Origin: Rodentibacter pneumotropicus DSM 21403
GTDB taxonomy: Bacteria; Pseudomonadota; Gammaproteobacteria; Enterobacterales; Pasteurellaceae
Direction: 5' to 3'
NCBI RefSeq assembly: GCF_000379905.1
Contig: NZ_KB904041.1
Span: 198,825 to 262,824 of the forward strand
Length of the DNA stretch: 64,000 bases
Each line of letters begins with the position of its first letter. The stretch's first letter is position 1. A program made the translations under genes and the position numbers. This document shows, in pieces, positions 56,456 through 64,000 of this stretch. Under the pieces are notes generated by a model. That model did not search any database. It was given only the letters and a program-made list of their open reading frames with translations, and had not been told where the DNA came from.

Positions 56456-58732
56456 TTAACATGCTAATTCTTTACGTATTTTTTTCGTTACATCGATCAT
56501 CACTTTTAATTGCTCAATAGTTTCTTTCCAACCTCGGGTTTTTAAGCCGCAGTCCGGATTGACCCATAAACGTTCTTTTGGTACGACTTGTAATGCTTTA
56601 CGTAATAAATGTTCAACTTCATCGTCAGTTGGAACGCGTGGGCTATGAATATCATACACCCCCGGGCCTATATCATTTGGATATTTGAAATCGGCAAAGG
56701 CGGTGAGGAGTTCCATATCAGAACGAGAAGTTTCTATAGTAATAACATCGGCATCTAAGTTTGCAATAGCCGGTAAAATGTCATTAAATTCGGAATAACA
56801 CATATGTGTATGAATTTGCGTATCATCCTGACAACCCATTGTGCTTAAACGGAATGCTTCACCGGCCCATTGTAAATAAGCATCCCAGTCTGCCCGTTTG
56901 AGTGGTAAACCTTCGCGGATTGCGGGCTCATCAATTTGAATCACTTTAATTCCGGCTTTTTCTAAATCTAATACTTCATCGGAAAGTGCGACGGCAATTT
57001 GTTTACAGACTGTCGAACGAGGAATATCGTTGCGAACAAAAGACCACTGTAAAATAGTGACAGGGCCTGTCAGCATGCCTTTCATCACTTTTTTCGTTAG
57101 ACTTTGAGCATATTGAGACCAACGTACTGTCATTGGTTCAGGACGGACAACATCACCGTAAATCACCGGTGGTTTTACACAACGAGAGCCATAGCTTTGC
57201 ACCCAACCGAATTTAGTGAAGGCAAAACCCTCTAATAATTCACCAAAGTATTCCACCATATCGTTACGTTCAGCCTCGCCATGAACCAATACATCTAAAT
57301 CTAATTTTTCTTGCTCACGTACAACCAATTCAATTTCTTTTTTCATTGCCGCTTCGTAATCCGCCAAGCTTAAATCACCTTTTTTAAAGGCGGCACGGGC
57401 TAAGCGGATTTCTTTGGTCTGTGGGAAAGATCCTATGGTAGTAGTCGGGAGTAGTGGTAAATTTAACCACGCATTTTGTAATTTAATTCTTTCTGCAAAC
57501 GGTGATTTGCGTTGATCGGCACCTTTTGGTAGGTTTGCTAAACGTTCGGCAACTTCAGGACGATGAATATCTTTTGAGTTAGCACGTTCATCGGTAGCAG
57601 CTTGACTGGCACCAATTTCCCCTTGAACAGCTTGGCGACCTTGTTCAAGTGCGGTCTTAATGACACGTAATTCTTGAATTTTTTGTAAACAGAAAGAAAG
57701 CCAATTATAAAGTTCAGGTCTGTTTGCCTGTAATTGGGTTTCTATTGATAAATCATAAGGTGTATGGAGTAGGGAACAGCTTGGTGCAATCCATAAACGA
57801 TCGCCTAATTTAGCTTTTAATGGTTCTACAATGTCTAACACTTGGTTTAAATTTGCCCGCCAAATGTTACGACCATCAATGATACCTACAGACAAAATTT
57901 TGTCATAATCAACAAAGGCCGAAAGTTGTTCAGGGGCTCGTACCAAGTCAATATGTAAACCTGTAACGGGTAAAGATTTTAATAAATCAGCGTGTTCCGC
58001 CACAGAACCAAAATAAGTCGCTAATAATAATTTTGCTTCCACTTGTGTGGTTAATATGGCATAAACCTCTTTGTATGCGGTAACCCATTGAGCAGGTAAA
58101 TCGACAGTTAAGGCTGGTTCATCAATTTGAATATATTCCACACCTTCTGCCGCCAGAGAATTTAGGAGCTCCACATAAACAGGGAGAAGTTTCGGAAGTA
58201 AATCAAAACGATTAAATGCCTCACCTTTTTCTTTTCCTGACCATAAGAAGGTTAATGGCCCGACAAGGGTTGGTTTAGCATTTAATCCAAGGGCCTTGGC
58301 TTCACGAATTTGTTGAATGTAATGCGCAGGGTTTGCTTTAAATAGGGTGTCTGCGTGGAATTCCGGTACAAGATAATGATAGTTCGTATCAAACCATTTG
58401 GTCATTTCGATAGCAAATTGTTCTTTATTACCACGTGCCAGTTGGAAATATTGATCAAGAGTAAGATTTTGACTATCAAAACCAAAACGGGTAGGAATAG
58501 CACCGGTTGCTACTTGTAAATCTAAAATATGGTCGTAGAAAGTGAAATCTGCTACGGCGATGTAATCCGCATTTGCAGCCGCTTGGTGCTTCCAGTTGAT
58601 TTCACGTAATGCTTTGGCAATGTCTAATAAGTCTTGCTCGGCAATTTCTCCACGCCAATAACGTTCTTGTGCAAATTTAAGTTCGCGTTTTGCGCCAACA
58701 CGTGGAAAACCGGATAAATGAAATGTTGCCAT
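56456..58732 (-). CDS. metE: cobalamin-independent methionine synthase
   Basis: MetE transfers a methyl group from methyltetrahydrofolate polyglutamate to homocysteine. It has 758 residues in two barrel domains. The zinc ligands are in the C-terminal barrel: HMCYSEF (His and Cys near residue 647), the Glu in [11 protein letters not shown], and the Cys in [13 protein letters not shown] near 731. Substrate motifs such as [13 protein letters not shown] and [18 protein letters not shown] are intact. No metR lies beside it, unlike E. coli. MetJ-box-like sequences precede it. Confidence 0.97.
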   Translation of the reverse strand: MATFHLSGFPRVGAKRELKFAQERYWRGEIAEQDLLDIAKALREINWKHQAAANADYIAVADFTFYDHILDLQVATGAIPTRFGFDSQNLTLDQYFQLARGNKEQFAIEMTKWFDTNYHYLVPEFHADTLFKANPAHYIQQIREAKALGLNAKPTLVGPLTFLWSGKEKGEAFNRFDLLPKLLPVYVELLNSLAAEGVEYIQIDEPALTVDLPAQWVTAYKEVYAILTTQVEAKLLLATYFGSVAEHADLLKSLPVTGLHIDLVRAPEQLSAFVDYDKILSVGIIDGRNIWRANLNQVLDIVEPLKAKLGDRLWIAPSCSLLHTPYDLSIETQLQANRPELYNWLSFCLQKIQELRVIKTALEQGRQAVQGEIGASQAATDERANSKDIHRPEVAERLANLPKGADQRKSPFAERIKLQNAWLNLPLLPTTTIGSFPQTKEIRLARAAFKKGDLSLADYEAAMKKEIELVVREQEKLDLDVLVHGEAERNDMVEYFGELLEGFAFTKFGWVQSYGSRCVKPPVIYGDVVRPEPMTVRWSQYAQSLTKKVMKGMLTGPVTILQWSFVRNDIPRSTVCKQIAVALSDEVLDLEKAGIKVIQIDEPAIREGLPLKRADWDAYLQWAGEAFRLSTMGCQDDTQIHTHMCYSEFNDILPAIANLDADVITIETSRSDMELLTAFADFKYPNDIGPGVYDIHSPRVPTDDEVEHLLRKALQVVPKERLWVNPDCGLKTRGWKETIEQLKVMIDVTKKIRKELAC

Positions 58733-58767
58733 AATAAGTTCCTCATCTATGATGTTGTGGGTGATTT

Positions 58768-58783
58768 AGACGGCTAAACGTCC
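58768..58783 (-). promoter_or_regulatory. tandem MetJ boxes upstream of metE
   Basis: AGACGGCT and AAACGTCC are two adjacent 8-bp units matching the met-box consensus AGACGTCT at 7 and 6 of 8 positions, about 35-50 bp upstream of the metE start. MetJ binds two or more adjacent boxes. Together they suggest methionine repression through SAM. Confidence 0.6.
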
Positions 58784-59064
58784 GAATGAAGATAGAATGA
58801 GGTATTTCTTATTATTATGCAAACTCATTATTTTCAAGAAATTAATGAATTATTTTAATGATTATGCGTGATAAAAGCGAAAACTCCACGACATAGATAT
58901 ATTAGCTATTATAATGAAAAACAAATAAAGCCAAGTTTAATGGTTTAAAACACTATATAATATGGCGTTGTATTTTTAAGTTAATCAATTAAATCATCCA
59001 ATTTTTGGAATGACACTATACAATGTCAATACAATTAGATTTTAATGCTTTATAAACAAGGATT
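58784..59064 (+). other. AT-rich intergenic region before the type VI effector module
   Basis: The 332-bp gap between metE and the DUF4123 gene (of which this is the right part) is AT-rich and holds no uptake signal. It has a TATAAT -10 candidate at 58956-58961 without a good -35, and an ACACTATA repeat (58950s and about 59010). No gene or structured RNA was recognised. Confidence 0.4.
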
Positions 59065-60459
59065 ATGATGAATAGTTCAGTTTGGATTTCAACTGCTTAT
59101 ATTCAGTCGCCACAACAAATGGAAACCTTTGTTGCTTTGCTGACATTTGCAGAAAGTCGAGCCGATTTTGAAAGTAGAATAGAGTCATTTTTACAAAAAC
59201 ACCGCATCATTTGCCATCCTCATCTTGCACCTATCCCCCTCACATTATTTTTTCAACGTCATGGGCGATTAGGCTTATTTCATTACGCACAGCAATTATT
59301 TGAAAATGAAGTGAAAGTGATTGAAATTGAGAAAATGGCAGGTTCAGAGCCATCGGAAAAAACAGACTACCTACTTCGGCATAAAATTTATGGTGTTGTT
59401 CCACTTGATCCGCTACAACTGGATTGTCACCCGCAAAAAATTGCACCGGATGAAATTTTAAAATTACTTTGGCAGAACGAACCCATTCAGCCAAATTTAT
59501 TTGAGCAATCTGCCGATGATTTTATTGAACCGGTGTTCAAAAAACCTATCGTCGATTCCGCACAACAAGAAAGGGATAAACAATTATTTGGTGAATTACT
59601 ACCACCATTAAAAACCTATATTGTGCTTGATTCGAACAAAGTAAAATATTTTGAACCGGAGCGTTTACCAAACAATGCGAGAAATTTATTTCAAGGTGAA
59701 TTTGGGGAGAAAACTCAAAAAATAGGTCCTTATTTGATTGAAATTTTTCCGGAATTGCAAAGAAATGATAATGTCGCCGGATTCTTCACCCAAAAGCATG
59801 AAATTTTTACAAAATATAACTGGGATGATGAACAGGGTATTTTCATTCATTCCTATTATGATTTTGAAAAGGTATATCAGCATTTACGCCATTTTGCTAT
59901 GCAGCAGGATGAAAATGGAAAATGGTTTTTCTTTCGTTTTTATGATCCGAGGGTATTGCGTAATTATTTAGAGACCATCGCTGTAATCCCTAGCAAATTA
60001 AGTAAATTTTTTTGTGACGGCAAACGCATAATATACGCATTCGGTTCAGGTTTTGATGATTCATTTTATTATTATCAATTAAAAACCTTACCTGAAGATA
60101 CCATTCCATCGCCAATAAAATTGACAAAATATGAATTTAATGGGTTAAAAAGACAAAAATGGCTGAGAAAAAGAGAGAAAACTTTTACTGAGATCATTAC
60201 TGAAAATGCCTCTCTTTGGGAAAAAGATCCAAACTTTCCCCATAGAACTATTTTCACTTATCTTGATGAGGCGTTTGAGAAAAATTACCCCACGGGAAAA
60301 AGTGTCAGCCTATATGCAGTTGCTAAAATCTCGGCAACGATAATGGAGAAGCTCAAGCAATTTGAACAGCTGGAGTATCAATTAGAAAATCAGCATTACT
60401 CAAGAGAAGAACAAGCGGCGGTGTTATATAACCAATTTGTAAAAAGGGAAAAAGAATAA
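59065..60459 (+). CDS. DUF4123 domain protein, type VI effector chaperone/adaptor
   Basis: This 464-residue cytoplasmic protein contains a DUF4123 domain (about residues 180-310): LKTYIVLDSNKVKYFEPERLPN, GPYLIEIFPELQ, NWDDEQGIFIHSYYDFEKVYQHLRHF and WFFFRFYDPRVLRNYL. Such Tap/TEC proteins load specific effectors onto VgrG of the type VI secretion system. The first ~170 residues form an extra uncharacterised region, and the C-terminal ~150 residues are charged and helical. Its TAA overlaps the effector ATG (TAATG), so adaptor and effector are made together. No vgrG lies upstream within the window. Confidence 0.85.
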   Translation: MMNSSVWISTAYIQSPQQMETFVALLTFAESRADFESRIESFLQKHRIICHPHLAPIPLTLFFQRHGRLGLFHYAQQLFENEVKVIEIEKMAGSEPSEKTDYLLRHKIYGVVPLDPLQLDCHPQKIAPDEILKLLWQNEPIQPNLFEQSADDFIEPVFKKPIVDSAQQERDKQLFGELLPPLKTYIVLDSNKVKYFEPERLPNNARNLFQGEFGEKTQKIGPYLIEIFPELQRNDNVAGFFTQKHEIFTKYNWDDEQGIFIHSYYDFEKVYQHLRHFAMQQDENGKWFFFRFYDPRVLRNYLETIAVIPSKLSKFFCDGKRIIYAFGSGFDDSFYYYQLKTLPEDTIPSPIKLTKYEFNGLKRQKWLRKREKTFTEIITENASLWEKDPNFPHRTIFTYLDEAFEKNYPTGKSVSLYAVAKISATIMEKLKQFEQLEYQLENQHYSREEQAAVLYNQFVKREKE

Positions 60460-63350
60460 TGGCAACAGCAAATGATTCACTTTCAGTCGTTAAAACATGT
60501 CAAGAAGGCACATTGGTTTATCCGGTGCGATTAGCTTTGCAAACGGAGCGTTTAAAGGCATGTCGAACCGATAGCAATCCGCTTTGTAATTTAACCGAAT
60601 GGCAAAAAGATTATGAACGTCGTTTGTTACGTGCGGGCTACGTCTATATTCTTGCGTTAGACGTGGCGCCGGAGGAAAAAACCAGTGCAAAATCAGACAT
60701 GTATGCTTGGTATATTTATAAATACGATTCGCCGGATGTCGCAGAGTTAGAAGGGGTCAGAGAGACAAGTTCGGATTTTTCCTTCACCCAATATCATTTT
60801 TACGGGAATAAGATTAGCCAAGAACAAGCCCGTTTTGGCATGTCGTTGCCTTATATTCATTTGCCGGCAGGCATAAACCATATCGATATTATGTATAGCG
60901 ATATTTTTTTGCCGGCGGTTTTTTTACAAAAATTAATTGACGACCCCGCAATGCGTAAACGTTGGATGCGCCATATCGTTCTTGGTGCGCCGGATACCGG
61001 ATGCACACCTCTAATTGAAGCAGCGGAAGCCGTAAAAGATTTCCATAACACACCGGACAACCAACTTAATCATGAAAATAATTTAATCTGCTACACACCG
61101 ATAGGATATCGACAGGTGTTTGCTAAATTATTAGAACGGTTAGAAAGGCACTACGGAAAAGCCTTTATCATTGAATTAGAAGATGAAATCGGGACGGCTC
61201 GAGATCTTGCCGCCTATCAATTATATTTGGATGAAGAACGCAAAGCGATATTACATCAATACAGCTATGCGATTAGCACAGCGCAACTGATTCAGGCGGA
61301 AGTCCATAAACAACGTATGGCACAAATCGATGAACGGGATATTGCCAATCTCAGTGGCAATGCGGCATGGTACACGCCAACCGTCAAAGAAAAACCACAA
61401 ATCTATCAAGAATTAAAGGTAAAAGACATCCACTTGAATCCGCAAAGTCATCAAGATATTTTTGAAACCTTAAAAAACGCACTCAATTTAACCGCACTTC
61501 CTAGCGGTATTAATGCCGTCGAAAAAATGGCGAAACTCCCCACTCTTTATGGCGAACATTTCAAGCATCTCGTCAATGTCCATTTAGCCCACATTCTGTC
61601 ACAAAAAGAGAAATTAGCAGATTGGACAGCATTACTTCAATCATCCGTCGCAGCAATTATCGGCAGTTATAGCCTTTATTTGCACGGATTATTGTGGGGC
61701 TTTGATTTATCGACTTACGGTTACAACACCTTATTGGCAGCGATTTATCGTGATGATTTTAAATTACCGCCTGAATCGCAAACTTTAGATGAAGCGGCGG
61801 TAGAACAGTTTCACCCTGTCCTCTCAATGTCCGTTTATCCGATTATTGCCGGTAGCGTCAGTATTGCGGATACCAGCCATTTTGAGGTATTAAAATTTGA
61901 TTTTCTGGTGTCGCTGATTGCCGACAAACTTTATACCCGAACGGCAAAATATACAAAATCACGCCAACAAAACGAAGTGGTTCGGGCGGTCAAAAATATT
62001 CACCGAATTTATGAAATTAATCCCTTTACCAAACAGGCGGAAATCAAACAAAACGAGATAATAAATAGCGATATTCGGATCAAAGCCCGCTATGCCTCGC
62101 CCCCTAAACCACAGCCTAAATCCTACCCGATTTACCACTTAGACAGTGCGCCGACATTAACAATCCACGAAGACGGTTATCGGGTACTCAATCCGAGAGG
62201 GCAACTTGCCGGCTTACAAAAAATGTTGGGCTACTCGGTGATATTCGGTTATATCTGGCAAAGCAACACGGCAACTACCACATTGGGACGTTTTTCAAAC
62301 GATCCGACAGTGGGGGTTATAACAATGTTTGCCGGCTTAAACGCACCGAAGAGTTATTTAGAGAAAACCATTGAACGTGCGGCGAATGAGATTCAAAAAG
62401 AGGCCTCATTTACAAGAGCCGGAAAATTATTATTAGCCGAAACCAAACCGCATTTTCTCACCCATTTAAAAGCGGCGTTTATCAGTGTGAACACGGCATT
62501 AGCCGGGTTAGCGGTGGTGGTTGAAATCGGTTACGGGTACGAAGCCTATTACAAAGGCGATACCGTAGGGATGTATGCCGCCATCATGCGAGGTTCCGGT
62601 TCTTTACTGTCCAGTACCTCAATCGGTTTAATCGGTGTCGCCAAAGCCACTACCAATATGCAATGGCTGGTCAGGTTCGGTTATGTGGGGCTGGCTGCCG
62701 GAGTGGTCATTTTAGTGGCAGGCATCATTACAGACTTTTTCAAACAACCGGATATCGTCACTTGGGTGGAAAATGGATTTTGGGGAAAAAGTACGTTTTA
62801 TTGGGGGAGAGAAGTAAGGGCTTATGAGTGGGAAGGAATTGAAAGAGAAAAAGTATTTAAAGTTCAATTAGATCATAGCTTACTTCTTAATCCCACTGTT
62901 TATAATTATTATAAAATTGAACTACAACGTTATTTTAATTTTTCCAATGAAATTGGATTACGTAGTGAAAGTAAATTTACCTTCTGGGTAAACTATCAAG
63001 GCATTTATAGCCAAGCGGATGCGGAGAAAATCAGGATTGAAAGCCCGATTACGGTACGTCGCCCGACAACGCCAAAAAATTATTACGAACAGCCCTATGA
63101 AGAGTATCAAGTTGAAGAGAAAGCATTGCATTATCAAGTGGTTTTTGAAAGCCAAGGGATGGCAAAAATTATGATTCCGCAACAACAAATCACCGGCAAG
63201 TTACGGGCAAATCACTATTATTTCCCAACACCGGTGCAATTTAATTATGGTGAAATCAATTACTTATCAATGAGTGTGTCAATCCCCACCTATCAGGGCA
63301 GTGAATATCGAAAATATTCAAAGAAAACGGAATTTAGATTTAAAGGATAA
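60459..63350 (+). CDS. VasX-like / BTH_I2691-family type VI secretion effector, putative pore former
   Basis: This is a 963-residue toxin candidate. The N-terminus (about residues 10-150: CQEGTLVYPVRLALQT, ERRLLRAGYVYILALD, DMYAWYIYKYDSPD) resembles the VasX N-terminal region that marks effectors with a DUF4123 adaptor. Long helical parts follow. Hydrophobic segments lie at about residues 388-412, 577-600, 668-692, 704-728 and 735-761, as expected for a colicin-like membrane-permeabilising domain. A soluble, beta-rich C-terminal region of about 200 residues follows. No enzymatic motif is seen. The next gene starts four bases after the stop and is the likely immunity protein. Confidence 0.8.
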   Translation: MATANDSLSVVKTCQEGTLVYPVRLALQTERLKACRTDSNPLCNLTEWQKDYERRLLRAGYVYILALDVAPEEKTSAKSDMYAWYIYKYDSPDVAELEGVRETSSDFSFTQYHFYGNKISQEQARFGMSLPYIHLPAGINHIDIMYSDIFLPAVFLQKLIDDPAMRKRWMRHIVLGAPDTGCTPLIEAAEAVKDFHNTPDNQLNHENNLICYTPIGYRQVFAKLLERLERHYGKAFIIELEDEIGTARDLAAYQLYLDEERKAILHQYSYAISTAQLIQAEVHKQRMAQIDERDIANLSGNAAWYTPTVKEKPQIYQELKVKDIHLNPQSHQDIFETLKNALNLTALPSGINAVEKMAKLPTLYGEHFKHLVNVHLAHILSQKEKLADWTALLQSSVAAIIGSYSLYLHGLLWGFDLSTYGYNTLLAAIYRDDFKLPPESQTLDEAAVEQFHPVLSMSVYPIIAGSVSIADTSHFEVLKFDFLVSLIADKLYTRTAKYTKSRQQNEVVRAVKNIHRIYEINPFTKQAEIKQNEIINSDIRIKARYASPPKPQPKSYPIYHLDSAPTLTIHEDGYRVLNPRGQLAGLQKMLGYSVIFGYIWQSNTATTTLGRFSNDPTVGVITMFAGLNAPKSYLEKTIERAANEIQKEASFTRAGKLLLAETKPHFLTHLKAAFISVNTALAGLAVVVEIGYGYEAYYKGDTVGMYAAIMRGSGSLLSSTSIGLIGVAKATTNMQWLVRFGYVGLAAGVVILVAGIITDFFKQPDIVTWVENGFWGKSTFYWGREVRAYEWEGIEREKVFKVQLDHSLLLNPTVYNYYKIELQRYFNFSNEIGLRSESKFTFWVNYQGIYSQADAEKIRIESPITVRRPTTPKNYYEQPYEEYQVEEKALHYQVVFESQGMAKIMIPQQQITGKLRANHYYFPTPVQFNYGEINYLSMSVSIPTYQGSEYRKYSKKTEFRFKG

Positions 63351-63353
63351 ACC

Positions 63354-64000
63354 ATGAAACTTCTCGAAAAATGGCTGCATTTTTACCGCACTTATACTTT
63401 AGGTTACTCTATTCGTCGGGTGAATCCCGATGAATTGGAAATTCGCCATTTAATTTTAGATGCTTTTCCAAGAGGGATGATTCGCCTGATTTTTTTAGCG
63501 ATTTTAGGCGTGATTACCTTTATCGATCTTCAACACGGCGTTACGCCTTTTGATAATCAAATTAAAGCAATTAAATATGATTTTGAGTGGGCATTTTATC
63601 CTGATAGTAGAGTTGTACCATTATATGAACGTTATATAAAAACAGTCACATCAGAAGAGTATCAGCAAAAGTATCCAAATGATGAAGTTTATAGTTATGA
63701 AGACTATAAATCTCTATATACAGGGGATGATAACCTTCGCTCAATTCGCCCTATTTTCCATATTATCTGGCCGTTATTACTCCTTTGTATCCTTTTTCCA
63801 CCACGACCTCGTGGGATTCGGATTAACCGCAAGAAAAAAGTGATTTATCAACAACATATGGGCAAAGAATATTGGCTGGCATTCATACCGGAAGAGGGCG
63901 ATCCGTTAAGCGGTATCGTGTATAACCTTTACGGGCTTTATCCTTTTAGCCTAACGGGACGTTATTCTTTACAAATCGGCATTCCCAATAAAGCAGGGAA
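63354..64000 (+). CDS. membrane protein, candidate immunity factor to the VasX-like effector (3' truncated)
   Basis: The frame is open from ATG 63354 to the window end (215 codons). A short cytoplasmic N-terminus (MKLLEKWLHFYRTYTLGYSI) is followed by a transmembrane helix (FPRGMIRLIFLAILGVITFI, about residues 39-58). A polar AT-rich loop of about 75 residues comes next, then a second helix (IFHIIWPLLLLCILF) and a basic cytoplasmic part (RPRGIRINRKKKVIYQQHMG). The loop would face the periplasm, where a pore-forming effector acts. The position directly after the toxin supports an immunity role, which is inference. I do not recognise the family with certainty. Confidence 0.65.
   Translation, partial: MKLLEKWLHFYRTYTLGYSIRRVNPDELEIRHLILDAFPRGMIRLIFLAILGVITFIDLQHGVTPFDNQIKAIKYDFEWAFYPDSRVVPLYERYIKTVTSEEYQQKYPNDEVYSYEDYKSLYTGDDNLRSIRPIFHIIWPLLLLCILFPPRPRGIRINRKKKVIYQQHMGKEYWLAFIPEEGDPLSGIVYNLYGLYPFSLTGRYSLQIGIPNKAG

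Noticed and set aside
58733..59064. Riboswitch or metR fragment upstream of metE
   Set aside because: No conserved SAM or B12 riboswitch core and no LysR-type coding frame; only met boxes and promoter-like sequence are supported.

Overview
The window comes from a gammaproteobacterium of the family Pasteurellaceae, most likely the Haemophilus / Aggregatibacter / Pasteurella / Rodentibacter side. The direct evidence is several dozen copies of the Hin-type DNA uptake signal (AAGTGCGGT and its complement), many arranged as inverted pairs that double as intrinsic terminators. Codon use is AT-rich, and the gene blocks match Haemophilus synteny (yqcC-truC, cspD, matP-lonH-fabA, recBD with recC elsewhere, dacB|greA|yhbY|rlmE-ftsH). 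A complete urease operon, a malQ-treR locus and a type VI secretion effector module suggest a urease-positive commensal or opportunist. Genus and species are inference only. || Layout. 1-2.3 kb: the 3'-truncated malQ diverges from a GntR-type treR; between them lie a perfect CRP site and a tandem operator-like repeat. 2.4-4.4 kb: acylphosphatase, yqcC-truC-yoaH and cspD. 4.4-7.5 kb: matP, lonH and fabA, with recognisable FadR and FabR operators in front of fabA. 7.6-13.8 kb: ybaK, usg (a catalytically dead aspartate-semialdehyde dehydrogenase homologue), an adenine permease, ychN, ynbE and a frameshifted ydbH. 13.9-20.6 kb: recB-recD-grxB and the convergent dps. 20.9-27.5 kb: cdd, then the urease operon ureABCEFGD on the minus strand, with stem-loop spacers at three junctions. 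27.7-30.8 kb: aspC and PurR-controlled purEK. 30.8-36.1 kb: pepN, lysO, cytX and yciU. 36.1-36.64 kb: a deletion scar joining the C-terminal stubs of an ABC exporter and a MarR regulator. 36.7-41.7 kb: ppc, purR, a 26-residue membrane microprotein and dapD. 41.8-47.8 kb: tehB, metG, apbC (mrp) and kdsC-kdsD. 47.9-48.4 kb: the RNase P RNA gene with a textbook sigma70 promoter. 48.5-55.2 kb: a secreted phytase-like protein behind a Pho-box-like element, then dacB, greA, yhbY, rlmE and ftsH. 55.2-56.4 kb: a small accessory island with a decayed IS200/IS605 TnpA remnant and an AT-rich polytopic membrane protein of unknown role. 56.4-58.8 kb: metE with MetJ boxes. 59-64 kb: a DUF4123 chaperone, a VasX-like pore-forming type VI effector and a truncated membrane protein that is the likely immunity factor. 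|| Most of the window is ordinary chromosomal backbone. The most interesting parts are the terminal type VI effector/immunity module, the ftsH-metE island, the ABC/MarR deletion scar, the broken ydbH and several well-preserved operators. The module's AT-rich loop suggests that the toxin and immunity genes are diversifying together.
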